Positions 7,518 through 15,983 of a stretch of DNA of 40,597 nt are shown here, in pieces. This DNA comes from Chromatiaceae bacterium (GTDB lineage Bacteria > Pseudomonadota > Gammaproteobacteria > Chromatiales > Chromatiaceae): positions 1 through 40,597 of the forward strand of contig JAHEJD010000018.1 in the NCBI GenBank assembly GCA_024639005.1, in the 5' to 3' direction. A program made the position numbers and the translations under genes. Within the stretch, counting starts at the first letter, position 1. Each line of letters opens with the position of its first letter. The notes under the pieces were generated by a model. The model was not told the origin of the DNA, searched no databases, and saw only the letters and a program-made list of their open reading frames with translations.

Positions 7518-7973
7518 ATGCAAACCCTCAAATCAGCCGCCGCCATCGTGCTGGTGCTTCTCCTGGGCTCGTTCGGCCCGATGACGAATGCCGCGGAAGC
7601 GAAAGGCGGCCTGTTCGTCAATCTGACGTCCGACGACACCTGGGCGGCGGCGAAGGCCATTCTGTTCGCCCATGAGAAGGTCCTGAAGCAGGGGCATAGG
7701 CCCGTCGCGATATGGATGAACGTCCGGGCGGTTTATCTCATCGATAAGAAGCGGCCCTCGCATGTCCATGGGCTGATGAAAGACCAGGGAAAGTCCATTC
7801 AGGACATGCTCAAGGCGTTTATCGCCGACGGCGGGCAGGTGATCGCCTGCGCGGCCTGCTCACAGGCCGCGGGTCTGACACAGCAAGACTATATTGAGGG
7901 CGCCACAATGGGTAACTCCGATCTCGTCAGGGGGCTGTTGTTCGATCCCAGGGTAAAGACGCTTTCCTGGTAG
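7518..7973 (+). CDS. DsrE-family protein with signal peptide
   Basis: The protein has 151 residues. Residues 1-25 form a signal peptide ('AAAIVLVLLLGSFGPMTNAAEA'). The rest is a DsrE/DsrF-like domain: 'GGLFVNLTSDDTWAAAKAILFAHEKVLKQGH', 'VAIWMNVRAV' and a Cys-Ala-Ala-Cys motif in 'GQVIACAACSQAAGL'. Cytoplasmic DsrE relatives carry sulfur on such a cysteine. Here the protein appears exported, so it may bind sulfur or a thiol in the periplasm; this is inference. GGAGG precedes the ATG. Its stop is 4 bases from the stop of the convergent ppk2. Confidence 0.82.
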   Translation: MQTLKSAAAIVLVLLLGSFGPMTNAAEAKGGLFVNLTSDDTWAAAKAILFAHEKVLKQGHRPVAIWMNVRAVYLIDKKRPSHVHGLMKDQGKSIQDMLKAFIADGGQVIACAACSQAAGLTQQDYIEGATMGNSDLVRGLLFDPRVKTLSW

Positions 7974-7977
7974 CCGG

Positions 7978-8823
7978 TCAGTCTTTTCCGAAGTCGGCGG
8001 TGTAGTATTCCGGCACGAAGGACTGATCGGAGATGGGCGGTCGAACGTAACTTGAGTCGTTCTTGCGCGGCGCCAGCACTATGGGCTCGGGAGTCAGGTC
8101 TTGGTACGGAATGCTGTCCAATAGGTGCTTGATGCAGTTGAGGCGGGCATGTTTTTTGACATCAGAGTTCACGACGTTCCAGGGCGCCTGCTTGGTGTCG
8201 GTGTGGGCGAACATGGCGTCCTTGGCCTTCGAGTACTCCACCCATCGATTGCGTGATTCCACGTCCATGGGGCTCAGCTTCCAGCGCTTCTTGGGATCGT
8301 TGAGGCGCGACTGAAAGCGTCTCTCCTGTTCGTCGTCACTGACTGAGAACCAGTACTTGATCAAGATGATCCCGGACCGGATGAGCATGCGCTCGAACTC
8401 CGGACAGGTGCGCATAAACTCCTGGTACTCTTCATCGGTGCAGAACCCCATGACGCGCTCCACGCCGCCACGGTTGTACCAGCTGCGGTCGAACAGCACG
8501 ATCTCGCCCGCGGCGGGCAGGTGCGGCACATAGCGCTGGAAATACCACTGCGTCTTTTCGCGTTCGGTCGGTGTGCCCAATGCAATGACGCGGCAGACAC
8601 GCGGATTCAGGTACTCGGTGATGCGTTTTATCACACCCCCTTTCCCCGCCGCGTCGCGGCCCTCGAAGATCACGACGACCTTGAGACCCTCGCTGCGCAC
8701 CCACTCCTTCAACTTCACGAGTTCATCCTGCAATCGCGCGAGTTCGGCCTCATAGACGTCGTTGGCGATCTTTTTCCGATGGCCTGCGCCGTCCCCGGCC
8801 TTGGACGATTTCTTTTTTGCCAT
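7978..8823 (-). CDS. ppk2: Polyphosphate kinase 2 (PPK2 family)
   Basis: This is a one-domain PPK2 of 281 residues. The Walker A motif is GRDAAGKGG (55-63), with 'KRITEYLNPR' after it. 'EIVLFDRSWYNRGGVERVMGF' holds the Walker B aspartate (112). 'RRFQSRLNDPKKRWKLSPMD' and 'NVVNSDVKKHARLN' complete the lid and C-terminal signature. PPK2 enzymes move phosphate between polyphosphate and nucleotides, usually making GTP or ATP in the cytoplasm. A Lys-rich start (MAKKKSSK) precedes the domain. The ATG lies 3 bases after the stop of the upstream glutamine-synthetase-like frame, and its GAGGAG ribosome-binding site is inside that frame's end, so the two are likely coupled. Confidence 0.92.
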   Translation of the reverse strand: MAKKKSSKAGDGAGHRKKIANDVYEAELARLQDELVKLKEWVRSEGLKVVVIFEGRDAAGKGGVIKRITEYLNPRVCRVIALGTPTEREKTQWYFQRYVPHLPAAGEIVLFDRSWYNRGGVERVMGFCTDEEYQEFMRTCPEFERMLIRSGIILIKYWFSVSDDEQERRFQSRLNDPKKRWKLSPMDVESRNRWVEYSKAKDAMFAHTDTKQAPWNVVNSDVKKHARLNCIKHLLDSIPYQDLTPEPIVLAPRKNDSSYVRPPISDQSFVPEYYTADFGKD

Positions 8824-8826
8824 GTC

Positions 8827-9447
8827 TCAGCACTCCTCACGTTGCGTTGTCGTTAGGGTTCGCGGCCTCGAAAAGTCGAACGGGGGCGAGACCACGCCAA
8901 GCGTTATCTCGCCCCCGATTGCGTCGCAGCCGACCCGACGCCACTTAATGAAAAGCATCTCGCGATATTTCGGCAGCGGCCATTGCTCGTCGGCGAGTTC
9001 GGCCTCCAGCGCATCGGCGTGTACGCGAACCTGGTCCATCAGAGGGCGGATCATCTTGGCGCAGAATTGCATGTGCTCGTCCGTGGAGTCAATGTCTTCG
9101 CGCGCAAACGCGGTACTGAGTTCGGCAACCTTCGCCATCATGGCGTTGGCGCTCTCCGCGATGGTCTTGGCGGTCGAGCGGTCCAGCGTAATGCCCATCG
9201 CGCCGACGGTGGCATCGGTATCCGCGAGCTCCGCCAGGTAGCGCATGGCGGCCGGATAGATGATGGTCTTGGCCATTTCGATCACCAGCTTCGCCTCCAC
9301 CGCGATCGACATAATGTGGATCTCGGTGTAGACCTCGTAGCGACTCTCCAACTCGACCGGTGAGAGCACACCCGTGCTCTCGAACAGCTGTTTGACCGCG
9401 TCGTCATTGAGGTAGGGCAGGGCGTCTGCCGTTGTCGGGAGATTCAA
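8827..9447 (-). CDS. Orphan C-terminal domain of type III glutamine synthetase
   Basis: The 206-residue product reads like the C-terminal helical domain of GSIII (GlnN). It begins 'NLPTTADALPYL', then 'LESRYEVYTE', 'EMAKTIIYPAAMRYLAEL', and 'QWPLPKYREMLFIK', which normally ends the enzyme. The whole catalytic part (ATP and ammonia sites) is absent: the frame is closed by a stop at 9517-9519 and nothing GS-like lies further upstream. A 38-residue tail follows the usual end. The start is non-ATG: TTG at 9447 with GAGGA 10 bases before is the best candidate. It could be a relic kept because it positions the ribosome for ppk2, or a free-standing domain with its own role. Confidence 0.7.
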   Translation of the reverse strand: MNLPTTADALPYLNDDAVKQLFESTGVLSPVELESRYEVYTEIHIMSIAVEAKLVIEMAKTIIYPAAMRYLAELADTDATVGAMGITLDRSTAKTIAESANAMMAKVAELSTAFAREDIDSTDEHMQFCAKMIRPLMDQVRVHADALEAELADEQWPLPKYREMLFIKWRRVGCDAIGGEITLGVVSPPFDFSRPRTLTTTQREEC

Positions 9448-9790
9448 GAAGCCACGTTCCTCGACAGTGCACGGGCAGGCTCCCGCAAACTCGCGCTGTT
9501 CTTGCCTTTGAAGCAGTTATCGTACCGACAGTGGGGAGGGCGTGGGGAGGCCGCTAAGCCACGTCTGGACAAGCGGACCCGGGCGCGAGACTGTACGGTT
9601 GCGGGGCGTGTGGGTACCGCGAGATCGCCCGCCCGCGCTGTCGGCTTGCGCGGAGGAATCCCTTTGCCCGCACTGAAAGGGTGCGCGGCGTGCACGCGTT
9701 GCGTGCGGGCAGGGCCTTGCTGCGTCGATCGAGGCCTGCTCTGATAAGCTTCCGGTTCGTGATCGACACCCGGGTAATGAGCGGACAAGC

Positions 9791-10252
9791 ATGCCGAACA
9801 CAGAGACGCTATGCAGCTTCGCCCCGCGCCTGCTGGTCCTGTTGCCGCTACTGGGCGCTGCGCTGCATAGCCAGGCCGCCGAGCCGGCGTCAGACAGGCA
9901 ACTGATCGAATCGCTGCAGCAAGAGGTCAGGGAGCTGCGGGAGCGGGTAGAACGATTGGAGGCCGAGAGACAGCAGCCAGCGACCGCTGCGCCACCGCCT
10001 GTCGCCCAACCGGTGCCCCCGGCCGAGCCGGTTCCCGGTGGCTGGCGCACTGCGTCGAATTGGGGGCTCTTGAAAAAGGGTCAGACCGACGAGGAGGTGG
10101 CCGGGATCCTGGGTGAGCCCGACAATCGCAGACCGGTCAGGAAGTTCGAGCTCTGGGAGTATGGCGACGGGATCGTGCGCTTTTACCTGCGTCGATTGAA
10201 GAGTTGGGAGATACCGCAAGGGATCGCGGGGAGGTCGGGCCAAGCCGACTGA
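9791..10252 (+). CDS. Periplasmic coiled-coil protein with SmpA/OmlA-like domain
   Basis: The product has 153 residues. A signal peptide covers about 1-30 ('LLVLLPLLGAALHSQAAE'). A charged coiled coil follows at about 36-60 (LIESLQQEVRELRERVERLE), then a Pro/Ala linker and a C-terminal domain 'NWGLLKKGQTDEEVAGILGEP'. The 'L.KGMT...V..ILGEP' pattern is that of SmpA/OmlA (BamE-like) domains, which fold into a small alpha-beta unit often in outer-membrane or lipoprotein contexts. No lipobox cysteine is visible, so it is probably soluble in the periplasm. It is convergent with soxB, and a strong palindromic hairpin separates the two. Confidence 0.7.
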   Translation: MPNTETLCSFAPRLLVLLPLLGAALHSQAAEPASDRQLIESLQQEVRELRERVERLEAERQQPATAAPPPVAQPVPPAEPVPGGWRTASNWGLLKKGQTDEEVAGILGEPDNRRPVRKFELWEYGDGIVRFYLRRLKSWEIPQGIAGRSGQAD

Positions 10253-10280
10253 GGGTCGGTCGTTGAACTGCGTTGCAGGA

Positions 10281-10302
10281 GAACCCGCCGGCCGGCGGGT
10301 TC
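10281..10302. terminator. Palindromic hairpin between two convergent genes
   Basis: GAACCCGCCGG followed directly by its reverse complement CCGGCGGGTTC gives a perfect 22-base palindrome, so about 9 pairs around a 4-base loop, followed by TTGTT. It lies between the convergent SmpA-like gene and soxB and could stop transcription from both. Confidence 0.65.
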
Positions 10303-10345
10303 TTGTTCAGATCGCGGGGCAGCTCTCCAAGCCGCTACGCTAGCG

Positions 10346-12253
10346 TCAACTCCACTGGCCAGGGTAATCGGAGATGCCGGGGTTGGACTTGACCCCGACG
10401 AGCGTCGGGTCATTGATCTTGGGCAGCTTCAACACATAGTCCTTGCCGCGCTTGGCCAGGATGTAATCGTGCACCACATCCCACATCAGGCGACCATCTG
10501 GCGTACGGTTAACTGTGGCCCAGCCGGCAACCTTGTAGACGGAATCGGCCTCGAGCATCTCGCCGTTGTCCAGTTTGACATCTGTGATGCGCTCGCCGAG
10601 CTTCTTCGCCGGGTCAATGGTGTAGTCCAGGCCACCGACGCGAACCATGTCGCCGCCCGACTGCAGATAGGGGTCGGGGTCGAACAGGTTGTCGGCGACG
10701 CTCTCGAGCATGTTCTTGATCTGGGTGCCTGTCATATCTGCGACATAGGTCTCGGCGTAGGTCATTGAACACTGGGTCATCACGTCTTCCATGGTGATCC
10801 AGTCGCCTTTCAGCGTGGAGGTGCCCCAGCGCACGCCGGCCGACAGCGCGATGTCGGCGCCATACTCGTGGCGCAGCGCATTACACAGCACCTGGTCCCA
10901 GGTACCCATGAAGTTGCCGCGTCGGTACAGGGTGCGGTCGGCGATCGCCAGTTTTTCCGACAGGATGTCTTCATAGGTCTTGCCCAGGCGTGACTTGTTG
11001 AAAAACAGGTCGCTGCGGCGCGATTCCACGATCTTGTCGTCGTACCTGGTCTGACGCATCTGGTTGATAAAGGCCGCCATCTCCTGGTCGGGCGGCAGCC
11101 AGTCGGAGATCACCGGCAGCATCTTGTAGTGCATGCCCTTGAGCTTGCCGTCCTGGATATCGAAGTCCATCACCCCAACGTACTTGCCGTTGGATCCCGC
11201 GTTGGTCACCCAGCACTCGTGGCCCTCGGTATTCCTGACCTTCACCGGCTTCGGGATGCCGTCATGGGTGTGGCCGCCGAATACCGCGTTCAGGCCCGGG
11301 ACACGCTCGGCCATCTTGATGTCGACGTCCATGCCGTTGTGCGACAGCAGCACAACCGCATCGGGCTTCTCCTGCGCGCGGATCTCTTCGACCAGGACGA
11401 TCATGTCATCCTCGCGCAGACCGAACGACCAGTCCGGGAAGAACTCCTGCGGGTTGGCATTCGCGGTCCGTGGGAAGGCCTGACCAACGACGGCGATGCG
11501 CGCGCCATTGATCTCTTTGATCACATAGGGCTGAAAGGCGTGCCCGGTGTCTTCATCGAACATACCGCGACCGTCGTATTTTTCTACCAGCGCCGGGTAT
11601 TCATCACCGAACAACGAATCTGGCTTGACGCGCACGTTCTGGCCGATGAAGTCGCCCTTGAACAGCGTCACATTGGACAGCACCTCGTCCTCGCGGTAAG
11701 TGAACTCCCAGTGACCGACCATGACATCGAGGCCCAGGATATTTGATGCCTCGACCATGTCGACGCCGCGGGTCCACAGCGAGGTACCAGAGCCCTGCCA
11801 CAGATCGCCGCCGTCGAGGGTAAGGGTCTTGTCGCGACCGCCGGCCTGTTCACGCAGGCGATCGAGCAGGGTCTTGACGTGCGCGAAACCCCCGGTGCGG
11901 CCGTATTTCATCGCAGCATCGGCGAAATCCAGGTAGGTGTAGGCGTACGACTCCGGGGTGTTCGGCTTGAGTCCCATCGCATCGAGCAACTTGTTGCCAA
12001 CCAGGTGCGGCGGCCGACCGAAGGCATCGCCAACCCCGAGGTTCACATTCGGCTCACGGAAATAGACCGGCTTGAGCTGACCGTGTACGTCGGTGATGTG
12101 CAGCAGGCGGACATTGCCCTTCATCGGCAGGTCGTAGAAACCGTCCGGCATCTTGGGCCCGCTGAAGGCCCTGCTGGACAGCATCGGCACTGCCGTCGCA
12201 GCGGCTCCGAGGCCCATCACTTTCAGGAAATCTCGACGGTCGATCTTTGGCAT
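10346..12253 (-). CDS. soxB: Thiosulfohydrolase SoxB
   Basis: This 635-residue protein is SoxB, the di-manganese enzyme that releases sulfate from the SoxY-bound sulfur chain in periplasmic thiosulfate oxidation. The N-terminus carries a twin-arginine signal (RRDFLK, residues 6-11, then 'GLGAAATAVPML'). Metal and catalytic motifs of the 5'-nucleotidase/calcineurin-like fold are present: 'ITDVHGQL' (53-60), 'GGDLWQGSGTS', 'GHWEFTY', 'SHNGMD' and 'GGHTHDG'. The C-terminal nucleotidase domain is complete. No soxX, A, Y, Z, C or D gene lies in the window; a detached soxB is common in purple sulfur bacteria and their relatives. A TlpA/SoxW-like thioredoxin is encoded 7 kb away. Confidence 0.96.
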   Translation of the reverse strand: MPKIDRRDFLKVMGLGAAATAVPMLSSRAFSGPKMPDGFYDLPMKGNVRLLHITDVHGQLKPVYFREPNVNLGVGDAFGRPPHLVGNKLLDAMGLKPNTPESYAYTYLDFADAAMKYGRTGGFAHVKTLLDRLREQAGGRDKTLTLDGGDLWQGSGTSLWTRGVDMVEASNILGLDVMVGHWEFTYREDEVLSNVTLFKGDFIGQNVRVKPDSLFGDEYPALVEKYDGRGMFDEDTGHAFQPYVIKEINGARIAVVGQAFPRTANANPQEFFPDWSFGLREDDMIVLVEEIRAQEKPDAVVLLSHNGMDVDIKMAERVPGLNAVFGGHTHDGIPKPVKVRNTEGHECWVTNAGSNGKYVGVMDFDIQDGKLKGMHYKMLPVISDWLPPDQEMAAFINQMRQTRYDDKIVESRRSDLFFNKSRLGKTYEDILSEKLAIADRTLYRRGNFMGTWDQVLCNALRHEYGADIALSAGVRWGTSTLKGDWITMEDVMTQCSMTYAETYVADMTGTQIKNMLESVADNLFDPDPYLQSGGDMVRVGGLDYTIDPAKKLGERITDVKLDNGEMLEADSVYKVAGWATVNRTPDGRLMWDVVHDYILAKRGKDYVLKLPKINDPTLVGVKSNPGISDYPGQWS

Positions 12254-12473
12254 CTCTGTGTTCTCGCTACGGAATGTTCGAATGGCCTAGGGTCACGCGA
12301 TGCAGCTGGCGTGAACTAGCCCGCTGGGCCTTATCGTATGGCTCTGAGTGGCCGAGGAGTGTAGCAAGGCGGCCCCGCCGGCTCCACTCCGGCCACCCGA
12401 TTTCGGCGCCGCCGTATGGCGCGCGGCAACCCCAGGCCGTATCCTGCCAGCGCCCCCTCGACGCCATCGACCG

Positions 12474-13616
12474 ATGTCTATTCCGCTCCGCCTATTGCCG
12501 CTGCTGTTGTCCTGCTGCCTAGTCGCGCCGGTGTTCGCGGACATCGTCAAGCCGGCCTTGGTGGAGATCAGCGTCTTCAGCGAGGGACGATTCCGGATAG
12601 AGGTTCGCGCCAGCATCGAGGCCCTGCTGACGGGCATCAACAGTCAATACAGGGACACCACCCAGGCGCCCACTGCGGAGGAATACGACCGTCTGCGCGA
12701 GCTGGAGGCACCCGCGCTGGCGCAGGCATTCGAACCCTTCAGGCAGGAGATGCTGGAGGCCATCGCGCTGCGCCTCGACGGGCGGCCCGCACAGGCCGAG
12801 ATCACCGCCGTCGAGATCCCGGTACCCGGGTACACCAAGGTGCCGCGCATCAGTCTGATCGTGCTCGAGGGCAACATCCCGGTCGATACCGAGACGCTCA
12901 GCTGGTACTACCCGGCCGCCTTCGGTGACAACGCGGTGCGCGTGCGCCAGGTGGATGAGCGCAACGCAAAATGGCATTGGTCCTCCTGGCAATGGATTCG
13001 TGAAGACCGGACCAGCGAGGCCTTTTCGCTGACCGAGGTCTTTACGCAACCGGATTTCATCACCGTCGTCGTCGATTACGTCGGCGCGGGTTTTGATCAC
13101 ATCATCCCCAAGGGCCTGGATCACATCCTGTTCGTGCTGGGGCTGTTCCTGTTCAGCACGCGAATGCGCCCGCTGCTGTGGCAGATCACCATGTTCACGG
13201 TCGCGCACTCGATTACCCTGGCGATGGCGATGACCGGCGTGATCGAGCTGCCCGCGCGGGTGGTCGAGCCGCTGATTGCCCTGTCGATCGCCTACGTCGG
13301 CATCGAGAACGTCTGGCACAGGCGGCTGCACCCTAGCCGTCTCATCCTGGTGTTCGCATTCGGTCTGCTGCACGGGCTCGGGTTCGCCAGTATGCTGGCC
13401 GACTTCGGGATGCCCGAGAATGCCTTTGCGACGGCGTTGATCTCGTTCAACGTCGGCGTCGAACTGGGCCAGCTGGCCGTGGTGGCAATGGCCTTCCTGA
13501 CGGTGGGCCTGTGGTTCGGCAACCGCCCCGACTATCGTCGGCTGGTGGTGATTCCCGGCTCGTTGCTGATCTCGGCGGTGGGTCTCTACTGGACCTGGCA
13601 GCGGCTGGGCCTCTGA
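12474..13616 (+). CDS. HupE/UreJ-like membrane protein
   Basis: The protein has 380 residues: a signal peptide (1-22), an exported N-terminal domain of about 170 residues, and a C-terminal membrane domain with about six segments. 'GFDHIIPKGLDHILFVLGLFL' is the signature of the HupE/UreJ_2 family, followed by 'FTVAHSITLAMAMTGVIELP', 'GLLHGLGFA' and 'SFNVGVELGQLAVV'. His and Asp residues in the membrane helices suggest metal transport; HupE is a proposed nickel importer, but no hydrogenase or urease genes are near. The ATG at 12474 was chosen because the signal peptide starts there. Transcribed divergently from soxB. Confidence 0.85.
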   Translation: MSIPLRLLPLLLSCCLVAPVFADIVKPALVEISVFSEGRFRIEVRASIEALLTGINSQYRDTTQAPTAEEYDRLRELEAPALAQAFEPFRQEMLEAIALRLDGRPAQAEITAVEIPVPGYTKVPRISLIVLEGNIPVDTETLSWYYPAAFGDNAVRVRQVDERNAKWHWSSWQWIREDRTSEAFSLTEVFTQPDFITVVVDYVGAGFDHIIPKGLDHILFVLGLFLFSTRMRPLLWQITMFTVAHSITLAMAMTGVIELPARVVEPLIALSIAYVGIENVWHRRLHPSRLILVFAFGLLHGLGFASMLADFGMPENAFATALISFNVGVELGQLAVVAMAFLTVGLWFGNRPDYRRLVVIPGSLLISAVGLYWTWQRLGL

Positions 13617-13843
13617 CCGCCTTTGCGCCAGGTCGGATAGGCGACCTGTTCGCCAGCGCGATCGGGCGCGCCCGATGCGACTCGGCGCGCACCATTAGTG
13701 TGCAGAAAAGGGGGCCGGTTGCCGGATCTGCCACCTTTGAGTGCAAGACTGCCCCCGAATTGCGGTTTTTGGCCTGGTCCGGAAGTTGCTGTTTTCTTGC
13801 CTATTCGTCGCACAGCGATCGCGGAGACCGGGAGGCAAGAATC

Positions 13844-14959
13844 ATGTCAGTCGCATTGGACCACGGCTACCTGCCGTCAGGCCGGTATGTCATCAACCAC
13901 GACATCATGAACTGCACCGCCGATGGGGTGGCCGGCAACCAGCTCTACTCGGGGCGTGCGCTGGGGCTCTCCGAACCCTGGGACATGATCCAGCTGAACC
14001 CGGACCTACAGCCGCTCTGGGCCGACATCAGTGCGCACTATGACCGTATCGGCCTGCGGCACTCCAAAGAGGTGATCTGGCATGTACACCGGGCGGAACT
14101 CGGTGAGCACATCGGCTTTCACCCCTCCGTTTTCTATTTCGGGCCGGAAGAATGTTATTACTGGGGTGACAACCTCTGGTTGGAGACGGTCGAGTTCATC
14201 AATTCAAAGAACAATTTCGTGCAGTTGGCGGACGAGCTTGGCGTAGACGTCCCCAAGACGCTCTGTTTCGACAGCAGTTCACAGGCCGCGGCCGACAGCC
14301 TGGCCGACGTCGTCTTTCCCTGCTACGCGAAGGCTGCGGTATCGGTTTCAGGCGTAGGGATCTATCGCTGCCGTGATGAGGCGGAATTGCGCCAGGCACT
14401 CGAGAAATTCGAGGACGATGTGCCGATTCAGCTGCAGGAGGAGGTCAATGCGGCGGCCTTTTTGAACCTACAGTACCGGGTTATCGGCAAGGACGTCGTC
14501 CGGCTCGCTGCCAGTGAGCAGATCCTCGACGGCTTCGTCCATCAGGGCAACCGCGTCCCGGCGAGCCATGAGCCCTGGCATACGGTCGATGCCATGGCGC
14601 ACTGGCTGAAGGACCGGGGGATGAAGGGCATCTTCGCCTTCGACGTCGCGGTCGTACAGACTAACAAGGGTCTGCGGTTTCCGGCGATCGAATGCAACCC
14701 GCGCTTTAATGGCGCCTCGTATCCGACGATGATCGCGCAGAAGCTCGACATCCCGGAATGGACGGCGTTGATGATGAAGACCCGCTATCGTTCGCTGGCC
14801 GACATCGATCTCGACGGCATAGAGTTTGATCATCGCACCGGCATCGGTGTGATCCTGGTCAACTGGGGCCCGGTGCTGGAGGGTAAGCTATTGCTGCTGC
14901 TGGCCGGTTCGTCACGCCAACAGGAGGCGCTCAAACGGGCGCTTGCTTCGCGTCTTTGA
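13844..14959 (+). CDS. ATP-grasp family ligase
   Basis: This 371-residue protein has an ATP-grasp domain over about residues 120-310. 'FPCYAKAAVSVSGVGIY' supplies the ATP-binding lysine and glycine loop. 'GIFAFDVAVV' and 'FPAIECNPRFNGASYP' give the E-x-N-P-R magnesium-binding end of the fold. Such enzymes activate a carboxylate as an acyl-phosphate and join it to an amine or thiol. The substrate is unknown, and the N-terminal 'INHDIMNCTADG' block is not one I recognise. GGGAGG precedes the ATG. An isoaspartyl peptidase gene follows after 62 bases, suggesting the pair makes and breaks, or makes and trims, an amide-bonded compound. Confidence 0.75.
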   Translation: MSVALDHGYLPSGRYVINHDIMNCTADGVAGNQLYSGRALGLSEPWDMIQLNPDLQPLWADISAHYDRIGLRHSKEVIWHVHRAELGEHIGFHPSVFYFGPEECYYWGDNLWLETVEFINSKNNFVQLADELGVDVPKTLCFDSSSQAAADSLADVVFPCYAKAAVSVSGVGIYRCRDEAELRQALEKFEDDVPIQLQEEVNAAAFLNLQYRVIGKDVVRLAASEQILDGFVHQGNRVPASHEPWHTVDAMAHWLKDRGMKGIFAFDVAVVQTNKGLRFPAIECNPRFNGASYPTMIAQKLDIPEWTALMMKTRYRSLADIDLDGIEFDHRTGIGVILVNWGPVLEGKLLLLLAGSSRQQEALKRALASRL

Positions 14960-15021
14960 CTGCCGGGCGGCTGGCGAACCGCATGGCGCGCCCGGGATGA
15001 ATCGACGATTGAGGGGATCCG

Positions 15022-15963
15022 ATGGCGCCATCCGCTAGTTATTCGCTGCAGATCCACGGCGGTGCCGGGGCACTCGACAACGTTCAGGATAGCAAGACCG
15101 CGGTGCGTTATCTGGACAGCGTCCGACGCGTCCTGGAGCATGGCCGCGAGGTGCTGGAGTTGGGTGGCTCGGCGCTGCAGGCGGTGGAGACCTGCGCCTC
15201 ATTGCTCGAGGATGACCCGGTGTTCAATGCCGGCTGCGGCTCCGTGCTGAATGAGTACGGCAAGGTCGAGATGGACGCAGCCATCATGGACGGTCGCGAT
15301 CTCAGTGCCGGTGCCGTGGCCGCCGTGCAGAATATTCCCAATCCGGTCCAGCTCGCCCGGCTGGTGATGAGCGAGAGCGAGCACGTGCTGCTGATCGCCG
15401 AGGGCGCCATGCGCTTCGCCGACCACTGCGGCGTCGTCAGGGCGCCCGACAGCTACTTTTCCACCGCAGATCGCGTCGCGCAGCTCGAGCGGGCGCGCTT
15501 GCAGCACAAGATGATGCTCGACCACGATGACACCGAAGACGACAGCGAAGATCAAAAGTACGGCACCATCGGCGCTGTGGCACGCGATCTGAGCGGCAAT
15601 CTGGCCGCAGCCACCTCGACTGGCGGTATCGTCAACAAACGCATGGGGCGGGTCGGCGATTCACCGATCATCGGTGCCGGTGTGTATGCGGACAACGAGA
15701 CCTGCGCCGTCTCCTCGACCGGTTATGGCGAAGAATTCATGCGCTCTGTGATTGCCAAGACCATCGCCGATTTCGCCTACATGCAGGGCATGGACGCCGA
15801 ACAGGCCACTGCGGCGGGCATCGAGTACCTGACCCGCAAAGTCAAGGGACGCGGTGGGGTGATTGTGATCGACCGCGACGGCCGTTGCGCCAGCGGGTTC
15901 ACGACAAAAAAGATGGTCCATGGCTGGATCGAACACTGCGGCGAGGCCGTCGCACGCTTCTGA
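15022..15963 (+). CDS. Isoaspartyl peptidase / L-asparaginase, Ntn-hydrolase
   Basis: This is a 313-residue plant-type asparaginase. 'QIHGGAGAL' opens the fold, 'DPVFNAGCGSVLN' and 'VEMDAAIMDG' form the conserved alpha-subunit core, and autocleavage is expected before Thr182 in 'KYGTIGAVARD', which becomes the nucleophile. 'TSTGGIVNKRMGRVGDSPIIGAGVYAD' binds the aspartyl product. The enzyme removes beta-aspartyl bonds from isoaspartyl dipeptides or deamidates asparagine. An acidic linker (about 167-178, DHDDTEDDSED) precedes the cleavage site. It follows the ATP-grasp gene and is followed 20 bases later by mtgA, so the three are likely one transcript. Confidence 0.9.
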   Translation: MAPSASYSLQIHGGAGALDNVQDSKTAVRYLDSVRRVLEHGREVLELGGSALQAVETCASLLEDDPVFNAGCGSVLNEYGKVEMDAAIMDGRDLSAGAVAAVQNIPNPVQLARLVMSESEHVLLIAEGAMRFADHCGVVRAPDSYFSTADRVAQLERARLQHKMMLDHDDTEDDSEDQKYGTIGAVARDLSGNLAAATSTGGIVNKRMGRVGDSPIIGAGVYADNETCAVSSTGYGEEFMRSVIAKTIADFAYMQGMDAEQATAAGIEYLTRKVKGRGGVIVIDRDGRCASGFTTKKMVHGWIEHCGEAVARF

Positions 15964-15983
15964 ATCGATCTTCGAGCTGGGGC

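Noticed and set aside
9444-9788. Minus-strand open frame upstream of the GSIII-like domain, considered as its missing N-terminal part
   Set aside because: It is in a different frame and its Arg/Pro-rich translation has no glutamine synthetase motifs.
13844-15963. Cyanophycin synthesis and degradation pair
   Set aside because: The ATP-grasp protein is 371 residues, far shorter than cyanophycin synthetase (about 870 residues), and lacks its Mur-ligase-like half. The general ligase/hydrolase idea is kept as a finding.
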